From Comamonadaceae bacterium (GTDB lineage Bacteria > Pseudomonadota > Gammaproteobacteria > Burkholderiales > Burkholderiaceae_C): a stretch of DNA of 64,000 bases. This document shows, piece after piece, positions 57,100-64,000 of the stretch. The notes beneath the pieces were generated by a model. The model was not told the origin of the DNA and made no database searches. It saw only the letters and a list, made by a program, of their open reading frames with translations. The stretch lies in assembly GCA_947476465.1 (NCBI GenBank), contig CANJQN010000008.1:1-64000 (forward strand), in the 5' to 3' direction. The translations under genes and the position numbers were made by a program. Numbering within the stretch: position 1 is the first letter of the stretch; every line of letters starts with the position of its first letter.

Positions 57100-58116
57100 T
57101 CAGCCGAGCAACTTGCGGATCGCCGCTTCGATGTCCGCCTGCCCCGGTATGAACGCGGTTTCCAGGGGTTTGGAGAAAGGCACCGGACAAAACGCCCCGC
57201 CGAGTCGCAGCACCGGCGCCTTCAGTTTGCCGAACAAGGCTTCATTGAGTTGGGCGGCAATTTCCGCGCCCACGCCGAAGCTCTTGACAGCCTCGTGCAC
57301 GATCAGTGCACGGCCGGTCTTTCCCACCGATTCGAGTAGCGTCGGCATGTCCAGCGGGGAAATCGTGCGCAGGTCAATCACTTCAACCGACAGATTTTCC
57401 CCGGCCAGCTTGTCGGCCACCGCAACGGCATCATGTACCTGGCGGCTGTACGTGATGACGGTCACGTCTTTGCCACTTCGTAGCACATTGGCCTTGCCGA
57501 GCGGGACCCGCTTGCCGCGCACTGGCGCCGTCGTGGGCGCCGCACGCAGGTGGGGCAGGTTCTCGACAAAGATGCACGGGTCGTCATCGTCGATACAGGA
57601 AAGCATCAGGCCATAGGCGTCTGCCGGGTTGGACGGGATAACGACTTTGAGGCCGGCCGTGTGAGCGAACCAGGCCTCGAGAAAGTCGGCGTGCTGCCCG
57701 CCATAGCTGTAGCCCGCACCGGTCATCGTGCGGATCACCAGCGGCACGTGGGTTTGTCCGCCCGACATGAAGCGCAACTTGGCCGCGTGGTTGACGATCA
57801 TGTCCATGGCGACAGCCGTGAAGTTCATGAGCATGATCTCGGCCACCGGCCGCATTCCCGCAATGGCCGCGCCAATGGCCGCGCCGACGATCGCCTGTTC
57901 CGAAATCGGTGTGGAGCGTACCCGCGCGGCACCGTATTTGGTCGACAGCCCACGGGTGATGCCGGACACGCCACCGCCCTCAGGGTCCGCCACGTCCTCA
58001 CCGAACACCAGCACGCGCGGGTCATGGGCCATTGCGTCGTCCAGCGCCCAGTTGATCGCCTGGAGCATGGTGATTTTTTCGTCGGCCTTGGCTGGCGTCA
58101 CCGCTGTAACGCTCAT
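57100..58116 (-). CDS. 2-oxoacid dehydrogenase E1 component, beta subunit
   Basis: 338 residues from MSVTAVTPAKADEKITMLQA. Signatures: FGEDVADPEGG, STPISEQAIVGAAIGAAIAG, GGQHADFLEAWFAHTAGLKV and the C-terminal LIVHEAVKSFGVGAEIAAQL. With the E1 alpha subunit it forms the ThDP-dependent decarboxylase of acetoin or 2-oxoacid dehydrogenases. Which substrate cannot be told; the adjoining TRAP transporter suggests an imported acid. Confidence 0.92.
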   Translation of the reverse strand: MSVTAVTPAKADEKITMLQAINWALDDAMAHDPRVLVFGEDVADPEGGGVSGITRGLSTKYGAARVRSTPISEQAIVGAAIGAAIAGMRPVAEIMLMNFTAVAMDMIVNHAAKLRFMSGGQTHVPLVIRTMTGAGYSYGGQHADFLEAWFAHTAGLKVVIPSNPADAYGLMLSCIDDDDPCIFVENLPHLRAAPTTAPVRGKRVPLGKANVLRSGKDVTVITYSRQVHDAVAVADKLAGENLSVEVIDLRTISPLDMPTLLESVGKTGRALIVHEAVKSFGVGAEIAAQLNEALFGKLKAPVLRLGGAFCPVPFSKPLETAFIPGQADIEAAIRKLLG

Positions 58117-58132
58117 AGGGCCCCCACGCTCG

Positions 58133-58198
58133 GCACTTCGTGTCCTTCGCTGCCCCCCGAGGGGGCGCGAGCTTGCTTGAGGCGGCTCGGCGCGGCGC
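58133..58198. repeat. short interspersed palindrome between E1 genes
   Basis: A GCCCCCC-GAG-GGGGC hairpin at 58152-58166 followed by GCGAGCTTGCTTGAGGCGGC resembles a repeat scattered in Comamonadaceae genomes. It occupies most of the 82-bp gap between the E1 alpha and beta genes and could attenuate or stabilise the transcript. Confidence 0.5.
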
Positions 58199-59179
58199 TC
58201 ATGCTGCCACCTCGTCGCGGTAGACGTCGCGGCGCAATTCGGCGACATCGGGGAACGGACTGGCCATCGCAAACGTGAATGCTTCCTCGATTTCGTTTGC
58301 TATTGCGGCCTCCATGTCGGCCAATTGCGCCTCGGTGGCATGCGCCTGTGCGAGCAGCCAGGTGCGGTAGCGGGGCACCGGATCCCTGGCCATCCAACCC
58401 TCTTTTTCTCCCTTGTCCATGTAGGCGTCGTTGTCGCCCATGGTGTGGCCCTCGAAGCGGAAGGTGACCGCCTCGATCAGCGTCGGGCCATGGCCGTCGC
58501 GCGCACGGTCGATGGCTTCGCGAGCCGCTGCATAAACCTCCAGCGGCTCGTTGCCGTCGACCTTGCGGGCGGGCATGCTATAGCTGGCGGCACGGTCGGC
58601 CACGTTGGCTGCGGATGTGCAGACGGCGTATTTCGTGTGTTCGGCGTACTGGTTGTTCTGGCACACGAACACGACGGGAAGTTTCCAGACCGATGCCATG
58701 TTGAGCGACTCGTGAAATGCGCCGATGTTGGTCGCTCCGTCGCCGAAGTAGGCCACCGACACACGCTTGTCACCCCGCACCTGCGAGGCCAGCGCCAGGC
58801 CGTTGGCGATCGGCATGCTGCTGCCGACGATGCCGGTGGTCACCATGACGCCCGAGGCGGGGTGCGTGATGTGCATCGGTCCGCCCTTGCCCTTGCAGGT
58901 GCCGGTGACCCTGCCGGCCAGCTCCGCCCAAAGTTCCTTGATCGGCACGCCCTTGGCAATCGAGTCATGGATGCCGCGGTAGGTGGTGCAGATCGTGTCG
59001 CTGTGCTCCAGGCATACGGACACGGCGGCCGGAATGCATTCCTGACCGCGCGCCGAGTAGTACGGCATGACGAGGCGCCCGGTGCGCATGGCTGAACGGA
59101 TGCGCTCGTCGTTCAGCTTGATGCGCATCATGCGGCGGTAGATGTCGACCAGCACGGACGCGGGCGGTTGCTTGCTCAT
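58199..59179 (-). CDS. 2-oxoacid dehydrogenase E1 component, alpha subunit
   Basis: 326 residues from MSKQPPASVLVDIYRRMMRI. The ThDP motif is GDGATNIGAFHESLNMAS with the later CQNNQYAEHTK; KGKGGPMHI and the phosphorylation-loop-like HTMGDNDAYM are also seen. It is closest in style to acetoin dehydrogenase AcoA-like subunits. It sits 74 bp after the dctP-type gene in the same operon. Confidence 0.92.
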   Translation of the reverse strand: MSKQPPASVLVDIYRRMMRIKLNDERIRSAMRTGRLVMPYYSARGQECIPAAVSVCLEHSDTICTTYRGIHDSIAKGVPIKELWAELAGRVTGTCKGKGGPMHITHPASGVMVTTGIVGSSMPIANGLALASQVRGDKRVSVAYFGDGATNIGAFHESLNMASVWKLPVVFVCQNNQYAEHTKYAVCTSAANVADRAASYSMPARKVDGNEPLEVYAAAREAIDRARDGHGPTLIEAVTFRFEGHTMGDNDAYMDKGEKEGWMARDPVPRYRTWLLAQAHATEAQLADMEAAIANEIEEAFTFAMASPFPDVAELRRDVYRDEVAA

Positions 59180-59253
59180 ACAGTCCTTGGAGTTTGGATC
59201 GGCGCCGGCCAAAGCCGACGCCTGGTAACGCACGCGCAAAAGCGCCGCCGTCG

Positions 59254-60246
59254 TCAAGTTCTCTGGATAAGTGCCCAGGTTCCAGCGCCAAACACCTCGT
59301 TCGCCAGTTTCTCGTTGAGCGGCGCCATCTGACTCTGTGCCGCCTTGGCATCGAAGCTCAGGACCGTGCCTGCGCCATTGACCACTTCCCATTTCTTGAC
59401 GTCTATGGGGGCCTGCCGCTTGACATCGGCGAAGTACTCGCTGGCCTCCAGGTCGTTGAAGGTCTGCTGGACGATCTGACGCTGGGCCGGGGACAGGCGG
59501 CTCCATACGCGCGAAGCCACCGTCCATTTGCCCAGACCAATGCCGAAATCATTGTTCACGTAGTACTTGCAGACCTCGTTGAACTTCATGACCAGTGCAA
59601 GGTTGGGCAGCGTCACCATGCCGTCGACCAGGCTCTGCTGCAGCGACGTGTAGACCTCGTTGAAGGCCACCACGGTTGGCCGCGCGCCCAGATGCTGGAG
59701 ACCGGCGATCACACCTTCGATTTCGCCGGCGCGGATCTTCATGCCCTTGATGCCAGCTAGCGACTCGATCTTCGTCTTCGTGAAAAGGCAGAACGGCCCG
59801 TCCCGCGCAACGCCCAGGAATTCGGCGTTGTAGCGGTCTTTCATGAGTTTGGAAAAGCGTTCGCGCAGCGCTCCATTGACTACTTTCCCAGCATGTTCCG
59901 CGTCACGAAACATGTAGGGCGCGTAGAGGATATCGAACTCGCGCGTCCCGGTGTAAGCGGTCGTTGTCATGTCGACGGTGCCGAGTGCGAGGCCGTCGAG
60001 CAAAGTCTTTTCGCCCCCGAGCGTGCCGGCAAACACATCGAATTCGACTTCGCCATTGGTTCGCTTGGTGACTTCGGCGAACACCTTCTTGGCAAACACA
60101 ACCGCTGTGCTGTTGGCGCCACCGCTGTTCGCGTATTTGATCTTGATCTTGGACTGGGCATTGCCGCGCAAGGGTAGCCCCGCGGCGACGGTGACCAATG
60201 CGGCTGCGCGCTGAACGACTTGTCTTCGGGTGGTGGGGACACTCAT
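59254..60246 (-). CDS. TRAP transporter substrate-binding protein (DctP family)
   Basis: 330 residues from MSVPTTRRQVVQRAAALVTV, with AAGGAG upstream. The signal peptide has a twin-arginine-like start and ends near GNAQS. DctP features: GTVDMTTTAYTGTREFDILY, GIKGMKIRAGEIEGVIAGL and the conserved TRAP Arg in KIRAG. It delivers an organic anion, perhaps a 2-oxoacid or diol-derived acid, to the DctQM membrane pair. Confidence 0.93.
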   Translation of the reverse strand: MSVPTTRRQVVQRAAALVTVAAGLPLRGNAQSKIKIKYANSGGANSTAVVFAKKVFAEVTKRTNGEVEFDVFAGTLGGEKTLLDGLALGTVDMTTTAYTGTREFDILYAPYMFRDAEHAGKVVNGALRERFSKLMKDRYNAEFLGVARDGPFCLFTKTKIESLAGIKGMKIRAGEIEGVIAGLQHLGARPTVVAFNEVYTSLQQSLVDGMVTLPNLALVMKFNEVCKYYVNNDFGIGLGKWTVASRVWSRLSPAQRQIVQQTFNDLEASEYFADVKRQAPIDVKKWEVVNGAGTVLSFDAKAAQSQMAPLNEKLANEVFGAGTWALIQRT

Positions 60247-60257
60247 GGAATACTCCT

Positions 60258-61562
60258 TCAAGGTGAATTCGTCGGCATTAGCAGATTCGGCAGATAGAGG
60301 CTCAGCCAGGGCACATAGGTGACCAGCAGCAGGACCACGACCAGAACGATTATGTAGGGAATGGCGGCCTTGAAAATCTCTATGACGCCGACCCCACCTA
60401 TCGCTGAAATGACGAACAGGTTGAGCCCAATGGGCGGTGTGATCATGCCAATCATGAGGTTGAGCACGATCACAACGCCGAAATGGACTGGGTCCACGCC
60501 CATCTGGCCCAGCAGCGGGAACAGTATGGGCGCCAAAATCAGCAGGATCGGCAGGATTTCCATAAACATGCCGAGGATCAGCAGCAAGACATTGACAAGC
60601 AGAAGCACCACGATCAGGTTCGTCGAGATGGCCAGCATCGCCTGGGTCAGGATTTCCCCCATCCGCTGCGACACGGCGATGAAAGCGAATACGCCGGACG
60701 TGGAGACCGTCAGCATGATGACCGAGGTGGCGATGACCGCGCGGCCGGCCGCCCGCATGACGGCCTGCAAGCTCAGGCTGCGATAGACGAAGACCCCGAG
60801 GAAGACCGCATAGAGGACGATGACGGCGGCGGCCTCGGTCGGCGTGGCGATGCCCAGCACGATCGTTGCGACAATCACAACAGGCGCGAACAACGCAGCC
60901 GCACCTTCGATAAAGGTTGTCTTCAACTCCACCGTGGTCGCTTTAACCTCGCGCGGATAGTTCCGGCGTTTCGACAGCCACCATGTGATGGCGAACATCG
61001 CAACGAACATGATGGTGCCGGGGATGATGCCGGCCAGGAACAGGCGCCCAACCGAAATTTCCATCAACGCGCCCAGCATCACAAAGATGATGGATGGCGG
61101 GATGATCGGACCGACCGTCGCCGCAGCGGCGATCACCGCACTTGAGAAGGCGTCTGGAAAACCCTTCTTCTTCATCTCGGGCAACAAGACGGTGCCGGTC
61201 GCGGCAGCGTCGGCCATCGCCGAGCCCGATATGCCCGACATGATGAAGTTGGCCAGGACGCCGACGTTGGCGAGGCCGCCGTAGATGTGGCCGCAGCAGG
61301 CGGCGGCGAACCGGATGATGCGCTGGGTCATGCCGGTTGCATTCATGAGGTCGCCGGCAAAGATGAAGAGAGGGATCGCGAGCATGGAGAACGTGTCGAT
61401 CCCCGTCACCATCATCTGCGCGACCAGCACAAAGGGAACCCCGCCGCCCATCATTTGGTCGAGCACGATAAAGCCGAGTGCAGCAATGCCGATGGCCCAG
61501 GCGATTTCCATCCCCATCAGGGAGAAAAAAAGAAGCAGGCCGATCATGACGACAAGCAACAT
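60258..61562 (-). CDS. TRAP transporter large permease (DctM family)
   Basis: 434 residues, about 12-13 hydrophobic segments. DctM signatures: DTFSMLAIPLFIFAGDLMNA, SGISGSAMADAAATGTVLLP, GPIIPPSIIFVMLGAL and GMITPPIGLNLFVISAIGG. It is the sodium-coupled transport subunit. It overlaps no neighbour: 3 bp after dctQ, 11 bp before dctP. Confidence 0.96.
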   Translation of the reverse strand: MLLVVMIGLLLFFSLMGMEIAWAIGIAALGFIVLDQMMGGGVPFVLVAQMMVTGIDTFSMLAIPLFIFAGDLMNATGMTQRIIRFAAACCGHIYGGLANVGVLANFIMSGISGSAMADAAATGTVLLPEMKKKGFPDAFSSAVIAAAATVGPIIPPSIIFVMLGALMEISVGRLFLAGIIPGTIMFVAMFAITWWLSKRRNYPREVKATTVELKTTFIEGAAALFAPVVIVATIVLGIATPTEAAAVIVLYAVFLGVFVYRSLSLQAVMRAAGRAVIATSVIMLTVSTSGVFAFIAVSQRMGEILTQAMLAISTNLIVVLLLVNVLLLILGMFMEILPILLILAPILFPLLGQMGVDPVHFGVVIVLNLMIGMITPPIGLNLFVISAIGGVGVIEIFKAAIPYIIVLVVVLLLVTYVPWLSLYLPNLLMPTNSP

Positions 61563-61565
61563 CGT

Positions 61566-62180
61566 TCAGATCCCTGCGCTGTGTGCGCCAATCGAGCGGC
61601 GATACAAAAGCACGGTCCCGCGCACGAGCTTGAACTGGTACAAGGACATCAGCGCCATGCCAAGCGGCAGCGGAAACCAGATCACAGCCGCGCTCCAGCC
61701 GGTCGACAACATCGTGCCGCGCAGTTGCAGCCGAATGACATCAAGGCTGTACCAGAAGATCAGAGCCATCATGGCGATCACCAGCGCATGCATCACGAGC
61801 TCGAGCACCAGTCGAGCGAGAGGCGGCAATTTTTCAATGAAGAATGTGACGCGAATGTTTTCGCCGCGCCGCGTGGCAACGGCGAGCGAGATGAAGGTCA
61901 TCCAGACAAACAGCACCATGGGCACTTCCTCCGACCACAGCGGAGGCCGGCTGAGGGCGTAGCGCATGAAGATGGAATAGGTGATGAGGGCCGTCATCGC
62001 GATCAGCAGCAGCGCCGAAAGAATATAGAGCAGGCCGTCGACGGCGCGGTCCAGTCGGTTTAACGTACCCGTTGGGGCGCCCGCATCGCCGGCATAGGCT
62101 TCGATGACCGGAGCGAACGCCCGGTTGATGCCGTCCAACGCCCTGTCAATCGGCCCTGAAGGCGTTTTACTTGTCGTCAA
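61566..62180 (-). CDS. TRAP transporter small permease (DctQ family)
   Basis: 204 residues with four membrane helices after a hydrophilic N terminus of about 45 residues (MTTSKTPSGPIDRALDGINR), which is longer than usual. Conserved features: YSIFMRYALSRPPLWSEEVP and FVWMTFISLAVATRRGENIR. It is the first gene of the operon dctQ-dctM-dctP-E1 alpha-E1 beta-lipoyl. Confidence 0.93.
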   Translation of the reverse strand: MTTSKTPSGPIDRALDGINRAFAPVIEAYAGDAGAPTGTLNRLDRAVDGLLYILSALLLIAMTALITYSIFMRYALSRPPLWSEEVPMVLFVWMTFISLAVATRRGENIRVTFFIEKLPPLARLVLELVMHALVIAMMALIFWYSLDVIRLQLRGTMLSTGWSAAVIWFPLPLGMALMSLYQFKLVRGTVLLYRRSIGAHSAGI

Positions 62181-62310
62181 ATTAACGGCTCAGGCGTGCT
62201 GCTCATGTCTGACTGCGACGCAACTCCTCGAGCCAACAGGTTAGCTTCGCTGGATATCACGACCGCTTCCCACCTTTTTGAATGGTGCCATTATTAGGAC
62301 ACGAGAACGA

Positions 62311-62331
62311 CATGTCAATTGCGATGACATG
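62311..62331. promoter_or_regulatory. candidate operator upstream of the TRAP operon
   Basis: CATGTCA-N7-TGACATG is a perfect 7-bp inverted repeat 130 bp upstream of dctQ in a 188-bp intergenic region. No regulator gene adjoins it. A second small palindrome, AATGGTGCCATT, is at 62281-62292. Confidence 0.45.
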
Positions 62332-62368
62332 TGATCGCGTGAATGGAGACCGCCACCAAGCCCCTTGT

Positions 62369-62824
62369 CTAACCGACTTGCGCAATCATCTCGATCTCCA
62401 CACACGCCCCCATCGGAATCTGCGCCACACCGAAGGCGCTGCGGGCGTGGGCGCCCTTGTCGCCGAATACCTGACCAATCAACTCGCTGGCGCCGTTGGT
62501 CACCAAATGCTGCTCGGTGAAAGTGGGCGTGGAGTTGACCAGGCTCATCAGTTTGACGATGCGCGTGACCTTCTCCAGATCGCCGACCGCCGCCTGCAGG
62601 GTGCCCAGCAGGTCGATGGCAATGGCGCGGGCGGCTTGTTGGCCTTCGGCGGTGGCCATGTCCTTGCCCAGTTGGCCGACCCAGGGCTTGCCGTCTTTTT
62701 TGGCGATGTGGCCGCTGATGAAGATGAGGTTGCCGGTGCGCACGAAGGGAACGTAGGCCGCCGCGGGCGCGGAGACCGGGGGGAGGGTGATGTTCAGTTC
62801 TTTGAGCTTGGCTTGGATGGTCAT
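62369..62824 (-). CDS. RidA/YjgF-YER057c-UK114 family protein
   Basis: 151 residues from MTIQAKLKELNITLPPVSAP; twelve upstream in-frame codons are unsupported. RidA-like trimeric fold: YVPFVRTGNLIFISGHIAKK, ARAIAIDLLGTLQAAVGDLE, and GAHARSAFGVAQIPMGACVE with the conserved active-site Arg and Glu. It belongs to the longer subgroup, whose members may be imine deaminases or have other roles. It is flanked by a repeat upstream. Confidence 0.9.
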   Translation of the reverse strand: MTIQAKLKELNITLPPVSAPAAAYVPFVRTGNLIFISGHIAKKDGKPWVGQLGKDMATAEGQQAARAIAIDLLGTLQAAVGDLEKVTRIVKLMSLVNSTPTFTEQHLVTNGASELIGQVFGDKGAHARSAFGVAQIPMGACVEIEMIAQVG

Positions 62825-62867
62825 GATGGGGTTTTCATTGGGGCGTGTCGCGCTGGACACACCGCGC

Positions 62868-62915
62868 TTCTGGATCCCCGCCTTCGCGGGGATGACGAGT
62901 CATTGGCGGGGATGA
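62868..62915. repeat. interspersed repeat family B, diverged
   Basis: TGGATCCCCGCCTTCGCGGG followed by GATGAC and a second half-unit (GGCGGGGATGAC) matches the family B unit with CCCC in place of TCCC. It lies between the transglutaminase-like and RidA genes and could form a terminator hairpin. Confidence 0.7.
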
Positions 62916-62919
62916 CTAT

Positions 62920-63819
62920 TTATTTTCTCACCTCGTCCACCGGCGCCACCGTCACGGCCACGTCCAGCGTGTGGTGCGCGCCGCCATGGATCACGCCACG
63001 CAGCGGCGAAACGTCGGCGAAGTCGCGGCCGGTGGCCAGGGTGACGTAGTCCTCGCCGGCCGGGCGGTCGTTGGTCGGGTCGAGCTCGGCCCAGTCGCCG
63101 GGCTCACCCATGTCGGCCCCGGGAAGGTACACCGACACCCAGGCGTGCGATGCATCCGAGCCGACCAGGCGGGGTTTCCCTGGCGGTGGCTCGGTCAACA
63201 GGTAGCCGCTGACATAGCGCGCGGGCAGGCTCAGGCTGCGCAGGCAACCGAGCATGACATGCGCGAAATCCTGGCAGACCCCCTGGCGCAGTTTGAGCGC
63301 CTCCAGCGCGGGCGTGCTGACGTCGGTGGCTTCGGCGTGGTATTGAAAATCGGCGTGGATGCGGGCACACAGCTCGCGCGCCGCCTCCAGCAAGGGCCGC
63401 CCCGGCGTGAAGGTGGGCGCGGCATAGGCGATGAAGTCGGCGTGGCGCGGCACGTAGGTCGAGGCGAAGGCGAACTGGCTGGCCGGATCGAAGGCGGCGT
63501 GACGGTGGTAGCGCATGCGCTCGCGCACCTCGTCCCAGGGCATGTCGCGCACAGGCGGCGGACGCGGCGTGGTCTCGACCACGCTTTCGGCCCGCACGCG
63601 CAACTGCGCATGCGCCTGTTGCAGGCTGAAAAATACCCGGCCATTGCCCCACACGTCCGACGCTTCGCCCTGGCGCGTGGGCGTGGGCGTGACCGTCAGG
63701 TGGTGTCGCAGCAGGCGCTGCCATGCGGTGTCCGCCGGGCGCAGGTGCGCCATGTGCTGCGCGGTCTTGACCGGCGGCACGTAGTCGTAGCGGGTTTCGT
63801 GGGTGATCCGCAGCAGCAT
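62920..63819 (-). CDS. transglutaminase-like family protein
   Basis: 299 residues from MLLRITHETRYDYVPPVKTA. An N-terminal beta-sandwich domain precedes the transglutaminase-core domain with the Cys-His-Asp triad: QGVCQDFAHVML, GSDASHAWVSVYLP and DWAELDPTNDRP. Family members are probably peptidases or amidases rather than cross-linking enzymes. They often cluster with alpha-E and circularly permuted ATP-grasp genes, which would lie outside the window to the right if present. Confidence 0.9.
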   Translation of the reverse strand: MLLRITHETRYDYVPPVKTAQHMAHLRPADTAWQRLLRHHLTVTPTPTRQGEASDVWGNGRVFFSLQQAHAQLRVRAESVVETTPRPPPVRDMPWDEVRERMRYHRHAAFDPASQFAFASTYVPRHADFIAYAAPTFTPGRPLLEAARELCARIHADFQYHAEATDVSTPALEALKLRQGVCQDFAHVMLGCLRSLSLPARYVSGYLLTEPPPGKPRLVGSDASHAWVSVYLPGADMGEPGDWAELDPTNDRPAGEDYVTLATGRDFADVSPLRGVIHGGAHHTLDVAVTVAPVDEVRK

Positions 63820-63844
63820 GACTATTGATGTTTCCCTATTGGAC

Positions 63845-63963
63845 GACACGTCATTTTCCGTTCGGGCTGAGCCTGTCGAAGCCTGTCCTGAGCAAAGTCG
63901 AAGGGGGCATGCGAGTGCCACTCCAAGGCTTCGACAGGCTCAGCCCGAACGGAATATGGTGTC
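63845..63963. repeat. interspersed palindromic element, family A, full copy
   Basis: 119 bp bounded by GACAC and GTGTC, with terminal inverted arms GACACGTCATTTTCCGTTCG and CGAACGGAATATGGTGTC, and two facing TTCGACAGGCTCA cores. It resembles the copy at 54267-54330, including the right flank (GAATTCTCA), and the partial copy at 1-66. Confidence 0.85.
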
Positions 63964-64000
63964 ACGAGTTACGGAATTCTCAGTATTACGCGCCGACGCT

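Overview
The window is high-GC DNA from a beta-proteobacterium, most likely a Comamonadaceae-type member of the Burkholderiales. Support for this: the gene string pyrG-kdsA-DUF1330-eno-ftsB, the dapA-bamC-MBL string, the parE/parC pair, many Bug (TctC-type) binding proteins, and interspersed palindromes with a TTCGACAGGCTCA-type core. No rRNA, tRNA, CRISPR array, phage or intact insertion sequence was found.

Layout. 1-19042 is mostly housekeeping: an AEC transporter, a Bug protein overlapping xerD, aroQ, a DUF455 ferritin-like protein, a gamma carbonic anhydrase, hslO, a NadR-like ATPase, ftsB-eno-DUF1330-kdsA-pyrG, coaBC, dut, an SlyD-like isomerase, a ribosomal-oxygenase-like cupin, a small lipoprotein, and dapA-bamC-MBL hydrolase. 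19131-46546 is a catabolic island: six MmgE/PrpD paralogues, three PuuE-like deacetylases, two amidases (one with a C-terminal AtzG/DUF4089-like extension), an M20 amidohydrolase, a class V aminotransferase, a PEP mutase/isocitrate lyase family enzyme, an iron alcohol dehydrogenase, an FAD fumarate reductase/TcuA-like flavoprotein, an AtuA/DUF4387 pair, three Bug proteins, an MFS transporter and one GntR/FCD regulator. Three divergent promoters in the island carry GGTATACC-type palindromes, so it looks like one regulon. The substrate is unknown. The enzyme set suggests amide, carbamoyl or cyclic C-N bond hydrolysis feeding a branched di- or tricarboxylate route.

46567-53915 returns to core genes: a methyltransferase, an MFS carrier, and parE-lytic transglycosylase-parC. 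A LexA-like box lies just upstream of parE. 53938-56762 is a small accessory patch of decayed and intact toxin-antitoxin genes (a broken higA, an antitoxin with a truncated RelE/ParE-type toxin, an intact tumE/tumA pair), a lipoprotein ending in an attC-like palindrome, and a small secreted protein. 56830-62180 is one minus-strand operon: a TRAP transporter (dctQ-dctM-dctP), the two E1 subunits of a 2-oxoacid dehydrogenase, and a free-standing lipoyl domain. The window closes with a RidA-family protein, a transglutaminase-like protein and a palindromic repeat element.

All functions come from reading the translated sequences and recalling family motifs; no database search was run.
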